Shown: positions 7,446-14,741, counted from the first letter of the stretch. The stretch is 16,379 bases of DNA from Clostridiaceae bacterium (GCA_016292785.1 JAEDFL010000042.1:1-16379); one strand, 5' to 3'. The notes: generated from the letters alone by a model not told the origin. Program-made: numbers and translations.

Positions 7446-8487
7446 AGAAAAAACTGCCGTCATAAATTACAACGGCAGTTTTTTCATTTATCAAGTTTTT
7501 TTTCAATCCTGCTGCAAACAGCGCAATTCCCACTGCACCGCTTGCGGTCAGAATAATCATCAACACATTTCCGTTCGTGCAGTTCGCCCAATCGTTGAAA
7601 TTGACGGTCATATCGACAGGATCGTTCAAGACGTAACCTATTGCATAATTCAGAAAATAAACTGCTGTTCCGAAAATTGCCGTGCATATTCCGCCCTTTA
7701 TCAGACCGTTCATTTTCAGGCTCACCACAAAGCCGGTGAGCAAAAACGGCAGAAAGCCGTACAGGGCAAGCAGCTCTCCTGCCGCAAGATCAAAGGGTGT
7801 TATTATCCTTGCGCACGTAATCAGAGCCGCCGTAAAAAGCAGATCCGCCGCAAAACAAATCAAGGTCTTGTGAGATGAAGCGAAGCCGTGTTTGACAAAT
7901 TTTTTCATGACAATCGGCAGGAAAATCACCGTATATCCCAGAAGCACTCCCATAACCGCCGTCGGAACCCAATAAATGCTTTTCGTCACCGCTCCGCATA
8001 CCGTCAGCAAAACCGCCACACCTGCCGCTGAAGTGACAAGATACCATATTAGGCTTTTGCTTTTAACAAATCTTGTGACCGACGGGAAGAATAAAAATGC
8101 GCAGGCAAGGCTCGCAAGAACGATCAACCACGTTGACACAGGCATAACTCCCGTCAAACAGCATACGGAACATATCAAGATAGTCAAAAGGTATGCTGAA
8201 GTCGGAATCCAAAAAGACAGCTTTTTCAGCCTTTCGTACTGTAACGCCTGCTTCTTTATCCGCCTGTATGAGGTGTCCTCCGAGGCTGTTATCAGTTCCC
8301 TTTCGCTTACGTCCAGCACACGGCATATCTCGGTTATCATCGTCAGATCGGGGTAATTCACACCACGCTCCCATTTTGAAACAGCAGACTCGGTTACAAA
8401 AAGCTGTTCCGCAAACTGCTTCTGCGACATTCCCAGAGCTTCTCTTTGTGCCCGGATAAATTTTCCGAGCGTATTTTTCTCTATCAT
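7423..8487 (-). CDS. XRE-family HTH regulator with multi-pass membrane domain
   Basis: Residues 5-60 are a Cro/CI-type helix-turn-helix (LGMSQKQFAEQLFVTESAVSKWERGVNYPD). After a short basic linker, from about residue 85 to 335 there are seven or eight hydrophobic segments (for example LTILICSVCCL, WLIVLASLACAFLFF). This fits a membrane-anchored transcription regulator of unknown signal. ATG at 8487 follows AAAGGAATG at a suitable distance. The reading frame runs through the bidirectional terminator and overlaps the racemase gene end-to-end. An A8 tract in the coding strand near 7495-7510 would, with one more A, give a stop just before the terminator (ending KKLDK), so the last 20 or so residues are doubtful. 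Confidence 0.85.
   Translation of the reverse strand: MIEKNTLGKFIRAQREALGMSQKQFAEQLFVTESAVSKWERGVNYPDLTMITEICRVLDVSERELITASEDTSYRRIKKQALQYERLKKLSFWIPTSAYLLTILICSVCCLTGVMPVSTWLIVLASLACAFLFFPSVTRFVKSKSLIWYLVTSAAGVAVLLTVCGAVTKSIYWVPTAVMGVLLGYTVIFLPIVMKKFVKHGFASSHKTLICFAADLLFTAALITCARIITPFDLAAGELLALYGFLPFLLTGFVVSLKMNGLIKGGICTAIFGTAVYFLNYAIGYVLNDPVDMTVNFNDWANCTNGNVLMIILTASGAVGIALFAAGLKKNLINEKTAVVIYDGSFFSISIYFS
7448..7486. terminator. Bidirectional intrinsic terminator
   Basis: AAACTGCCGT (7451-7460) pairs with ACGGCAGTTT (7472-7481) around a 10-base loop, with A-runs before and T-runs after. It serves the racemase operon on the plus strand and the XRE-membrane gene on the minus strand. Confidence 0.85.
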
Positions 8488-8588
8488 TAAACTGTCATTC
8501 CTTTCGCAAAGCTGATCATCAAAAGCCGTGCTAACAGAAAAAGCGGCGCCTGCTTTTCTATGTATGCTCAGCTCCCGATCACACCACT

Positions 8589-8617
8589 ATTCTATATTCA
8601 CACCGCTCAAAAGTCAA
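8589..8617 (-). promoter_or_regulatory. Promoter of the XRE-membrane regulator
   Basis: On the minus strand TTGACT (8612-8617), 17 bases, TAGAAT (8589-8594). The leader would be about 95 nt. Confidence 0.6.
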
Positions 8618-8686
8618 TGGACTCTCAGTCAAGTGACGCTCCTGCGACGTTTTCTTTTTGATTCTTGCACACCGACTTTCCCGATG

Positions 8687-8716
8687 TTGACTTTCATGAG
8701 CGTTTTGATGTATATT
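8687..8716 (+). promoter_or_regulatory. Promoter of the acetyltransferase gene
   Basis: TTGACT (8687-8692), 18 bases, TATATT (8711-8716), giving a leader of roughly 37 nt. Confidence 0.6.
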
Positions 8717-8759
8717 ATTATCAAATTATCCGCGAAAATATTGATACGGGAGATTTATT

Positions 8760-9185
8760 ATGATATACAGAAATTATAAAAGCGAAGACATTTTCGCTTT
8801 GCGTGACATAATGGAGAAAGACTTAGGCTATAACTGCAAACTGTCAAATTTAAAATCCCGTATTGAAGAAATGATGAAACGTGGGAACTATACAATCATT
8901 GTCGCTGATAACAACGGCAAGGTCGTCGGTTTTATCGGCTGTGTCAATTATCTTGCTTTTGAGCTTGAAAACGAGGGCATGAAAATAATTGCTCTCGCAG
9001 TTTCAAAGGAATATCGCAGAAAAGGTATCGGCACTTCGCTTATTAAGGCCGCAGAAAAACAGGCAAAAGAAAACGGTTCCGAAGTTATTCTTCTCAACAG
9101 CGGACTGCTCAGAAATGATGCTCATTCTTTTTATGAATCGCAGGGATATTCAAAAAATAGCTATGGATTCATTAAGAAACTTTAA
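8760..9185 (+). CDS. GNAT-family N-acetyltransferase
   Basis: A 141-aa single-domain acetyl-CoA-dependent acetyltransferase. The fold is shown by IIVADNNGKVVGFIGC in the central strands, IIALAVSKEYRRKGIGTSLI (the acetyl-CoA pyrophosphate loop R-x-x-G-I-G), and the C-terminal LLNSGLLRNDAHSFYESQGY motif common in this family. CGGGAG precedes the ATG by eight bases. It is a single-gene unit with its own promoter, lying just before the tRNA gene. Substrate cannot be predicted. Codon style matches the chromosome, so it appears to be resident rather than part of the mobile element. Confidence 0.92.
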   Translation: MIYRNYKSEDIFALRDIMEKDLGYNCKLSNLKSRIEEMMKRGNYTIIVADNNGKVVGFIGCVNYLAFELENEGMKIIALAVSKEYRRKGIGTSLIKAAEKQAKENGSEVILLNSGLLRNDAHSFYESQGYSKNSYGFIKKL

Positions 9186-9351
9186 TATTCATCTCTGTTG
9201 CCGTGAGCCAAGCTAACCGATATCGCAAAACGCAGCTTTTTCTTCGCCGCAATTGTATTTAAAAAAAGAAACCGTTCGATCCCCTAAAAAAGCAACAGAA
9301 CAAATCCCATACATCTCGGAAAATATATTCTAAAAAATTTTAAAAAAACAC

Positions 9352-9380
9352 TTGATTTTAGATTGATAATAGTATATAAT
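9352..9380 (+). promoter_or_regulatory. tRNA-Pro promoter
   Basis: TTGATT (9352-9357), 17 bases, TATAAT (9375-9380); transcription would begin about six bases before the tRNA. Confidence 0.85.
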
Positions 9381-9392
9381 ATCTAAGCGTTG

Positions 9393-9469
9393 TCGGGGTG
9401 TAGCGCAGATGGTAGCGTGCTTGGTTCGGGACCAAGAGGCCGTGGGTTCAAATCCCGCCACTCCGACCA
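9393..9469 (+). tRNA. tRNA-Pro (anticodon CGG), integration site
   Basis: Acceptor arm TCGGGGT pairs with ACTCCGA, with CCA encoded at 9467-9469. The anticodon stem CTTGG/CCAAG surrounds loop TTCGGGA, anticodon CGG at 9427-9429, and the T-arm GGGTTCAAATCCC is typical. The gene is intact: the mobile element re-supplies its 3' end (9444-9469). Confidence 0.95.
9444..9469. repeat. attL: 26-bp copy of the tRNA-Pro 3' end
   Basis: Identical to 16195-16220, from the GGGTTC of the T-arm through CCA. The flanking bases differ at both ends (T/C before, C/T after), which sets the repeat length. Integration into the 3' half of a tRNA is usual for tyrosine recombinases. Confidence 0.92.
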
Positions 9470-9472
9470 CTT

Positions 9473-9525
9473 AAAAAGAAGCCGAGAGCCTTATTTATCA
9501 AGGGTTTGCGGCTTTTTCTTTTTCT
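9473..9525 (+). terminator. Terminator just after the tRNA, supplied by the element
   Basis: AAGCCG (9479-9484) pairs with CGGCTT (9509-9514), followed by a T-rich run. It is inside the element and takes over the job of the displaced chromosomal terminator beyond attR. Confidence 0.65.
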
Positions 9526-9540
9526 CAAATTCTTGATTTT

Positions 9541-9594
9541 GGGGTTTATTTGGGGTTTATTGCTTCAAAAAATTTATTTTTTCGGGGTTCATTT
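9541..9594 (+). repeat. Left arm repeats, candidate integrase arm-type sites
   Basis: GGGGTTTATT occurs at 9541-9550 and 9552-9561, an 11-bp period, with a degenerate copy (CGGGGTTCATT) near 9584. The same word is repeated inside attR. This pattern fits binding sites for the integrase N-terminal arm-binding domain. Confidence 0.6.
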
Positions 9595-9639
9595 TCATTA
9601 AAATATCCGAGCTTTCAAGCTCGACAGATAACAAAAATA

Positions 9640-9665
9640 ACGGTACACTTGCTACGGTGTACCGT
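9640..9665 (-). terminator. Integrase terminator
   Basis: ACGGTACAC (9640-9648) and GTGTACCGT (9657-9665) form a 9-bp stem. Read on the minus strand it is followed by TATTTTTGTT, fitting the end of the integrase transcript; a T-run on the other side could make it bidirectional. Confidence 0.75.
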
Positions 9666-9671
9666 CTTTTT

Positions 9672-10871
9672 TTATGCCTGCTTTGCGCTGTCCTTTTTGA
9701 ACGGCAAAGCATTTGCGATCGTTTCACTCGCCCTTGCCTGCGCTTCTTGGAAGCTGTGAGCATATATATTCAATGTCGTTGTTACTTGGCTATGTCCGAG
9801 AGTTGCCGAAACGGTCTTAGCGTCAACGCCGTTGATTATAAGCAATGAAGCGTTGAGGTGCCGAAAGCTATGTATCGTCGTTTTCGGTAGATCGTTAGCA
9901 GCACAAAATTTCTTTAGCCATATATTCGGCGTGTTTTCGCCCATTGGCTGACCGTCCCACGTTGTAAAAAGTCTGTCGTTGTCAATCCATTTATCACCGA
10001 TCCGCAAACGTTCCCTTACCTGCTCCGCTTTGTAGCTCTTTAAAAGCTCGAACACTTCCGCCGGGAGTTTTAGGCTTCGGGTTGAGCTTTTAGTTTTCGG
10101 TGTGCCGGTTATCATTCCTCCGCTCTCTCTGTCTCGTAAAGAGGTACGAACAACGGAAATAATGCAGTTGTCAAAGTCAATGTCTTTCCACTCAAAGCCG
10201 AGAAGCTCACCACGACGAAAGCCGCCGTAAATCGCAAGAGTAAAGAAAGCACGATATTTTAACGGTGCCTGCTCCGTCAGTAAATCTAAAAAGCGTTGTG
10301 TTTCTTCGAGATCATAACAAGTACGCTCTTGCTTCGCTGCACCGTTTAAGTCAATGTCTTTGCACGGGTTATCAACAGCAATACTGCATTTACGGGCATA
10401 GGTGAAAACGTCGGAAATATAGTTCAGATAATGCCGCTGTGTCTTTTCTGACAGTCCGCCGCCTGTATGCTGATTTATGCCGTCCTCTGCGAGGTTGTCA
10501 ATAAAGTCTTGTATATTACCTCTCGTGATATCCTTTAGCCTTTTATGTCCTATTGCCTTGAATGTCCGAGCTTGGCACGCTTCAAGCCGTTGAATTGAAA
10601 GTGGCTTCATCTTGCCCCTCTGTTTAACGTAATCAAGCCACACGGCGGCGAATGCTTCAAATTTTATATTGCCGTCATACTTGCAGCCGTCACGCTTTAC
10701 CCGTTCTTCAAAGTCCGTAACAAATTTGTTCAGCTCTTTTTCAAGCCTTTTCGGTGTTAGGTTTTCGGGAGGCTTCCACGTTGTTTTTCGTCGTACCTGT
10801 TTACCGCCGCTGTCATAGCCTGCCGATACTGTTATACGGTACGTTTCCCCTCTCTTTTCAATTGTTGCCAT
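9672..10871 (-). CDS. int: Tyrosine recombinase integrase (Tn916/phage type)
   Basis: Site-specific recombinase of 399 aa catalysing integration into and excision from tRNA-Pro. In order: an N-terminal arm-DNA-binding domain (about 1-60), a SAM-like core-binding domain (about 68-165), and the catalytic domain. Catalytic residues are Arg219 in GGFRRGELLG, a Lys near 260, His334 and Arg337 in IHSFRH, His360 in LGHS, and the nucleophile Tyr370 in LNIYAHS. The ATG at 10869-10871 (MATIEKRGE) follows AAGGCGGTGA and matches family N-termini. The frame stays open upstream to 11018, but that stretch is A/T-rich and unlike protein. The 3' end faces attL, the usual arrangement. Confidence 0.96.
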   Translation of the reverse strand: MATIEKRGETYRITVSAGYDSGGKQVRRKTTWKPPENLTPKRLEKELNKFVTDFEERVKRDGCKYDGNIKFEAFAAVWLDYVKQRGKMKPLSIQRLEACQARTFKAIGHKRLKDITRGNIQDFIDNLAEDGINQHTGGGLSEKTQRHYLNYISDVFTYARKCSIAVDNPCKDIDLNGAAKQERTCYDLEETQRFLDLLTEQAPLKYRAFFTLAIYGGFRRGELLGFEWKDIDFDNCIISVVRTSLRDRESGGMITGTPKTKSSTRSLKLPAEVFELLKSYKAEQVRERLRIGDKWIDNDRLFTTWDGQPMGENTPNIWLKKFCAANDLPKTTIHSFRHLNASLLIINGVDAKTVSATLGHSQVTTTLNIYAHSFQEAQARASETIANALPFKKDSAKQA

Positions 10872-11063
10872 AAAATCACCGCCTTTTTCTAAAAAAATCA
10901 TAGTCAAAATTAACAAATTTTTTAGGCATTCAAAATGTATATTTTTTCTGTTTTGTTCGTAAGTTAAACGATTTGAAATTACATAAAAAAAGATGATTGC
11001 AAATGAAAAGTTATGCAACGGTTTTTACTATACATATTGCACAAGCCCGACAAGGTGTCAGAT

Positions 11064-11092
11064 TTGAACAATTTTAACATTTAATATATGAT
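11064..11092 (+). promoter_or_regulatory. Promoter of the rightward element operon
   Basis: TTGAAC (11064-11069), 17 bases, TATGAT (11087-11092). It is flanked by CAAGGTGTC at 11051-11059 and by the inverted pair CAAGGT/ACCTTG at 11111-11127, which may be operator half-sites or an mRNA hairpin. Confidence 0.6.
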
Positions 11093-11155
11093 GATATCGT
11101 AATTGTAACACAAGGTTTCACACCTTGCAATAAAAATATGAAAGGAGCAGTTACA

Positions 11156-11335
11156 ATGAAAACAGCAAACCTCGAATTGAGAAGAACAGCAAAGGCGAAC
11201 GGTGTTTCTTTATGGCAGATAGCCGACAAGCTCGGCATAAGCGAACCCACAATGACACGCCGCCTGCGTTCTGAACTGCCGGAGAACGAAAAGCAGAAGA
11301 TCCTTGACATCATCAACGAGCTTGCAAAGGAGTGA
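11156..11335 (+). CDS. Small HTH DNA-binding protein
   Basis: A 59-aa protein that is almost entirely one helix-turn-helix: LRRTAKANGVSLWQIADKLGISEPTMTRRLRSEL, XRE-like. It is first in the rightward transcript and divergent from the integrase, the place where small regulators or recombination accessory proteins of integrative elements usually sit. The ATG at 11156 has GGAG eight bases upstream; the in-frame ATG at 11138 lies before that ribosome site and is unlikely. Its stop overlaps the ribosome site region of the next gene. It probably controls this promoter, but the function is inferred from position and fold only. Confidence 0.8.
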   Translation: MKTANLELRRTAKANGVSLWQIADKLGISEPTMTRRLRSELPENEKQKILDIINELAKE

Positions 11336-11341
11336 TACAGA

Positions 11342-11581
11342 ATGACATTACCGAAAATGAGGACGGCACCGGAAGCAATAAAGGAGATACAGGAAATTGA
11401 TCCTAAAAGCAGTTTGACACTTACGGCACTCCGCCGAATGATGAAAACAGGTGAAATTCCTGTCACCTACATAAACACAAAGCGGCTTGTAAACCTTGAT
11501 TTGCTCATTGAACATTTATACCGGGATAATACCGAGCTTGCAAGCTCGGCGGAGTACGGAAAAATCCGCAGATTATCATAA
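11342..11581 (+). CDS. Excisionase-like small DNA-binding protein
   Basis: A 79-aa protein with a MerR/excisionase-like winged helix layout: KMRTAPEAIKEIQEIDP, then LTLTALRRMMKTGEIPVTYINTKRLVNLDLLIEHL. The arrangement (target-recognition helix, then a short beta hairpin ending in a Leu-rich helix) is that of helix-turn-helix excisionase family proteins. The same domain occurs twice more in the gene at 15147. GGAG is nine bases or so before the ATG and overlaps the end of the previous gene. Near its 3' end the DNA contains the perfect 18-bp palindrome CCGAGCTTGCAAGCTCGG (11532-11549). Role as Xis is likely but not proved. Confidence 0.72.
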   Translation: MTLPKMRTAPEAIKEIQEIDPKSSLTLTALRRMMKTGEIPVTYINTKRLVNLDLLIEHLYRDNTELASSAEYGKIRRLS

Positions 11582-11616
11582 CAAGGCAAAAAAGAAAGCG
11601 ACCGCTGAAACGATCG

Positions 11617-11665
11617 CCCCTGAGTATTGGGATATATATGCACAACTATTTTAATACATCAGGGG
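11617..11665 (+). promoter_or_regulatory. Hairpin that hides the ribosome site of the sigma-like gene
   Basis: CCCCTGAGTATT (11617-11628) pairs with AATAC-A-TCAGGGG (11653-11665) with one bulged A, enclosing a 24-base A/T-rich loop. The right arm contains the AGGGGG ribosome site (11661-11666) of the ATG at 11677. There is no T-run after it, so it is more likely a translational control than a terminator. Confidence 0.6.
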
Positions 11666-11676
11666 GTTGCGTGTCA

Positions 11677-12477
11677 ATGGCAACAAATGAAGAACTTGCA
11701 CTGCTTATAAAGCAAGGACACAAAGAATATATAACAGAATTATGGGCGAGCTGTCACAAGCTCCTGTATATGCTTACAGATAAATTCTATTACTTACACC
11801 CGGACACGCTCGCCGCCTGCGGCTTCACGCAAGAGGACTTGCACCAAGATTGTTTTTTTATCCTCTTGAAAATGATTGAAGCCTACAACCCGAACAAACC
11901 TATTAAATTCATCAGTTATGCAAATCTGCATTTGAGCAATTATTTTCAGCGTGATGTATTACATTACGACAGGGAAACCAAAAAGGTTAAAAGCGTTTTG
12001 AATATATCAAGCTCGATTGATAAGCCTATCGGAAGCGGTGAAGATGAAGAACTGACGGTAGGAAGCCTTATAAAAGACGATAACGCCGAGCTTGCCTTTG
12101 AAAACGTGGAAAAAGATATTTACCGTACCGAGCTACACAATGCCCTTGAACAGGGTATACAGACACTATCAGAACCGCAGCGAATAGTTATTCGGGAGCG
12201 TTTCTATAACTCAAGCACATTGAAAGGCGTAGCGGAAGCGTTGGGAGTAACCGAAAGTCAGGCACATTCTCACGAAGCTAACGCCCTTAAAGCCTTGCGT
12301 ACATATAATGCCAAAGCAAAGCAACTTGAATGTTTCCGGGTTGATATTCTCGACACGGCAGCATATAGCGGCGTAGGTGTTAGAGCGTTCAAGAACAGAC
12401 AGGCGAGCTCGGTAGAATACACAACAGAACTACTCGAAGAAAGGAAGCAACACCACAATGGCAAAAAGTATTATTGA
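11677..12477 (+). CDS. Sigma-70 family-like factor of the mobile element
   Basis: A 266-aa protein with two sigma domains. A region-2-like part (about 10-115) has EDLHQDCFFILLKMIEAYNP and FISYANLHLSNYFQRDV. A region-4-like helix-turn-helix (about 160-215) has LSEPQRIVIRERFYN, then TLKGVAEALGVTESQAHSHE. The spacer is polar and acidic. The C-terminal tail (about 50 residues) is unrecognised. Such factors are common in Firmicutes integrative elements and may direct polymerase to element promoters or act as a transcription activator. The start is at MATNEEL, with AGGGGG ten bases upstream; an in-frame ATG at 11638 lies inside the sequestering hairpin loop. Its 3' end overlaps the next gene by 20 bases. 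Confidence 0.82.
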   Translation: MATNEELALLIKQGHKEYITELWASCHKLLYMLTDKFYYLHPDTLAACGFTQEDLHQDCFFILLKMIEAYNPNKPIKFISYANLHLSNYFQRDVLHYDRETKKVKSVLNISSSIDKPIGSGEDEELTVGSLIKDDNAELAFENVEKDIYRTELHNALEQGIQTLSEPQRIVIRERFYNSSTLKGVAEALGVTESQAHSHEANALKALRTYNAKAKQLECFRVDILDTAAYSGVGVRAFKNRQASSVEYTTELLEERKQHHNGKKYY

Positions 12478-12682
12478 TATTGAAAGAGAAAGACACGCCG
12501 CCCTTGCGGCAAGCAGAACCTTAAATAATAACCGTATTACTCTTAACCCTGCCCTCGAGGAAGAGGATTACGAAGAATGCTGCGTTATTGTAGGCGGTCG
12601 AGAATGGCACTCAAACTGTATGTCGCCTGCCGAGCTTGCAGAGTTCGCAGAATTGGCAAACGCTTGCCATTTCTTTAATTAA
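12458..12682 (+). CDS. Hypothetical 74-aa element protein
   Basis: Not recognised. The product begins MAKSIIDIERERHAALAASR, followed by an acidic centre (LEEEDYEECCVIVGG) and an Ala/Glu-rich C-terminal helix. It has no membrane segment. AAGGAAG ten bases before the ATG and the overlap with the sigma-like gene support real translation. Part of its 3' coding sequence is a copy of the dispersed GCCGAGCTTG word. It lies directly before the rep gene, so a regulatory or copy-control role is possible, but this is position only. Confidence 0.65.
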   Translation: MAKSIIDIERERHAALAASRTLNNNRITLNPALEEEDYEECCVIVGGREWHSNCMSPAELAEFAELANACHFFN

Positions 12683-12707
12683 AACTATATAGATTTTCCG
12701 AGAAAAT

Positions 12708-12728
12708 AACACGGCTTTGCGCCGTGTT
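12708..12728. other. Perfect hairpin before rep
   Basis: AACACGGC (12708-12715) and GCCGTGTT (12721-12728) form an 8-bp stem with loop TTTGC. It is followed by CGGGAGG rather than a T-run, so it may be an attenuator or part of a replication-origin structure rather than a simple terminator. Confidence 0.5.
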
Positions 12729-12789
12729 TCGGGAGGAAGTAGGTATTAAGTTACCGACGAAAAAGAGAAAGGAGCGGCACGGAAAGGCT

Positions 12790-13584
12790 ATGTTATTACG
12801 AGAGAATATACACAAGTCGGGTGATTATTTTGAAGTTGATATATTCCCATTCAAAAAGATTGATTGCGGCCGCTCCTCAAAGCTCCGCCTTACCTCTGAA
12901 ACACAACGGAAGCTAAACGAGCGTAACGCTCAAAGGCGGTTAACGTGGATAATACAAGAGAATTTCACACCCGAAGACGTTTTACTCACTCTTACATATC
13001 CTCAAAACGTTCATATAACGCCCGAACAAGGAAGAAAAGACCTTGAAAACTATCTGCGCCGTATCAGATATGCCCTTAACAAGCAGAATATCAAATTAAA
13101 ATATATATCGAAAACAGAGATCGGCACGTTGAAAGGCAGAGTACATCATCACGTTATTATTTCAGGTGACTTAGGACGTGATTATTTAGAGCAGCAATGG
13201 AAAGACAAAGTAAACGGAATAGCTACAACACGTTATATAGAGTTCTACGAAAACGGCGTAAGCGGACTGGCGAAGTACATAACCAAAGATAATAGCCTTG
13301 CTTATCGCTCGTATAATTGTAGTAAGAACCTTAAAAGACCTGAAGCCGAGAAGCAAGACGGCAGAATAACAATTAAGAAGCTGCAAGACCTACGCAACGA
13401 TACACACAACGCCGAAGCGTTCGAGAGGTTATACCCCGGTTATCGTTTTGTCAAAGCTGATCCGTTCTTTAACGAGTATTTTTTTGACAGTGTAAGCGGA
13501 AAGGTTGAAAGGGTAGAGCTTCCGTATATAAACATCAAAATGTATAAGAAAGACAGTACATACATACGGCGAGGGTTTAGGTAA
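12790..13584 (+). CDS. rep: HUH rolling-circle replication initiator (Rep)
   Basis: Endonuclease expected to nick one strand at an origin and drive rolling-circle replication. With the ATG at 12790 (264 aa): the N-terminal SGDYFEVDIFPF segment; motif I LLTLTYP near 65-71; the HUH-type histidine motif RVHHHVII, with histidines at about 119-121 binding the metal; and motif III GLAKYITKD with the nucleophile Tyr163 and Lys166. This is the REP/Gp2-like family of plasmids and filamentous phages. GGAAAGG and AAAGGAG precede that ATG; an in-frame GTG at 12724 lacks a proper ribosome site. No helicase or Zot gene accompanies it, so host helicase is needed. The nick site was not identified. Confidence 0.85.
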   Translation: MLLRENIHKSGDYFEVDIFPFKKIDCGRSSKLRLTSETQRKLNERNAQRRLTWIIQENFTPEDVLLTLTYPQNVHITPEQGRKDLENYLRRIRYALNKQNIKLKYISKTEIGTLKGRVHHHVIISGDLGRDYLEQQWKDKVNGIATTRYIEFYENGVSGLAKYITKDNSLAYRSYNCSKNLKRPEAEKQDGRITIKKLQDLRNDTHNAEAFERLYPGYRFVKADPFFNEYFFDSVSGKVERVELPYINIKMYKKDSTYIRRGFR

Positions 13585-13923
13585 GCTCTGCCGAGCTTGT
13601 ATAATCGCAAGCGTTCGCTATTTTAGAGGGGAACTTTAACTGAAAAAATAAATCTGTTCAAGCTGTCTCATGCCTGCCGAGCTTGCTTTACAAGAAAACA
13701 ACCGCCGAGCTTTCAGGGCTACGCTCCCCCCCATAAATTAAATTATAATGCGGCTGATTTGACCGAATGCCTACCGTTAAAATTACCCTGCATTGCGCAC
13801 ATAAGGGTGTGGTATAGCATAAAAAGGAGAAAATATAATAAAATATATCTGGTTTTAGCGAAAACAAAAGAAAAGCCGCCGAAGCGACTTTAAACTATAT
13901 TCGCCGAGCTTGCCGGCTATGTA
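13585..13923. other. 339-bp non-coding region after rep, possible origin
   Basis: No gene is convincing. It holds three exact copies of GCCGAGCTTG (13590, 13676, 13903) and a near copy (13704), a C7 run near 13727-13735, and an A/T-rich stretch around 13820-13850 with an orphan AAGGAG. CAAGCT/AGCTTG at 13659-13685 and ACCCT/AGGGT near 13785-13810 can form small hairpins. A rolling-circle origin could lie here, but I cannot point to the nick site. Confidence 0.4.
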
Positions 13924-14256
13924 TCAATTATCATTTTTGTTACGGTATTCATCATAAAGCATTAAAGCCGTAAAAACACAAGAAAATGTTCTTGCTTCAT
14001 CTTCTTTTATGTTGTCGGATAATTGGCAAGCGTTTGCCAAATGACCGAAAAGCAGATGTGCGAGCTCGTGAGAAGTTGCAAGCCGTCTTTCCCATTTGCC
14101 GAAGATAGTATCGCCGTTTAACAGAATTGTCTTTATGCCGTTTTCTGCGTCATATAATGCGATCCCGTTTGTTTCCTTTTTGGTTTCGCTCATAAAATCG
14201 GGCATATAGCAGCATTTTATACCCTCATCACGGCATATCGCCTGAATAATGTTCAT
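13924..14256 (-). CDS. ImmA/IrrE-like metallopeptidase
   Basis: A 110-aa zinc peptidase of the ImmA/IrrE (DUF955) type. The HExxH motif is SHELAHLLFGH around residues 62-72, and the downstream Glu ligand is in KEDEARTFS. In ICEBs1 and related elements ImmA cleaves the immunity repressor to induce the element. It is at the short end for this family, lacking an N-terminal extension. The start codon overlaps the upstream gene's stop by ATGA, so the two genes are coupled and transcribed from the operator-controlled promoter at 14644. No classical full-length XRE repressor is adjacent, so the substrate is uncertain; the small HTH protein or the ribbon-helix-helix protein are candidates. Confidence 0.82.
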   Translation of the reverse strand: MNIIQAICRDEGIKCCYMPDFMSETKKETNGIALYDAENGIKTILLNGDTIFGKWERRLATSHELAHLLFGHLANACQLSDNIKEDEARTFSCVFTALMLYDEYRNKNDN

Positions 14257-14513
14257 TGCTTTATTGCTCCTTTTACTATACTTTCAAGGGTGTTATGAAT
14301 TAAATCCGCCTTATCCGCCGTGGTATAAATTAGTGAAAGCATTATAGCTGATCTTTCGGCATAGGAACACGCTCGTAAAACGTTAATTTGATTATTAAAA
14401 TCATAATCTGTGCCTGCGCCGTTGGCTTCTTCGGCGGCGAGTGTTAGAAAATTCTGCATAATTTCAAGCTCTACAAGCATATCTTCGATAACCGATATTG
14501 CGTTACTGTCCAT
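14253..14513 (-). CDS. Hypothetical 86-aa partner of the ImmA-like protease
   Basis: Not recognised. Predicted mostly helical and soluble: MDSNAISVIEDMLVELEIMQ, then LRACSYAERSAIMLSLIYT and a short C-terminal helix. The ATG is preceded by AAAGGGG at about ten bases, so it is well supported as a gene. It is first in a two-gene operon whose second gene is the ImmA-like peptidase. The leader before it is about 120 nt and G/C-rich, with small inverted repeats (GAGC/GCTC near 14548-14560). It could be a chaperone, inhibitor or substrate of the protease. Confidence 0.7.
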   Translation of the reverse strand: MDSNAISVIEDMLVELEIMQNFLTLAAEEANGAGTDYDFNNQINVLRACSYAERSAIMLSLIYTTADKADLIHNTLESIVKGAIKQ

Positions 14514-14643
14514 TGTCGCATATCCCCTTTGTTATTTAGTAAGCGGTCGAGCTTGCGGCTCTTGCCGGTGCGCTTCGTTGCTTTCGGCGGTTAAGCTCCT
14601 GACGTTGTGGCGGTTCGCTCCGTCGCTTCTTTATTGTGGTTAT

Positions 14644-14672
14644 ATTATACCATATTGATATCAATAATACAA
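14644..14672 (-). promoter_or_regulatory. Operator-controlled promoter of the ImmA operon
   Basis: On the minus strand TTGTAT (14667-14672), 17 bases, TATAAT (14644-14649). The first TTGATATCAA palindrome lies wholly inside the spacer, so a bound protein would block it. Confidence 0.75.
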
Positions 14673-14741
14673 TTAACATAATCAACAAACATTTGATATC
14701 AATATGATTTATCTTTGGTTAAAATACATATTGATATCAAT
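14654..14741. promoter_or_regulatory. Three TTGATATCAA operators at 38-bp spacing
   Basis: The perfect 10-bp palindrome TTGATATCAA occurs at 14655-14664, 14693-14702 and 14731-14740, exactly 38 bp apart. The flanking bases show orientation: CATA precedes copies one and three, and follows copy two in reverse. They sit between divergent promoters and are best read as binding sites for the ribbon-helix-helix protein encoded at 14817. Confidence 0.8.

Noticed and set aside
10872..11018. N-terminal extension of the integrase
   Set aside because: A/T-rich and unlike the family; the ATG at 10871 has a ribosome site and the expected N-terminal sequence.
14654..14741. CRISPR array from evenly spaced repeats
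   Set aside because: Only three 10-bp palindromes with A/T-rich spacers and no cas genes; an operator array fits better.
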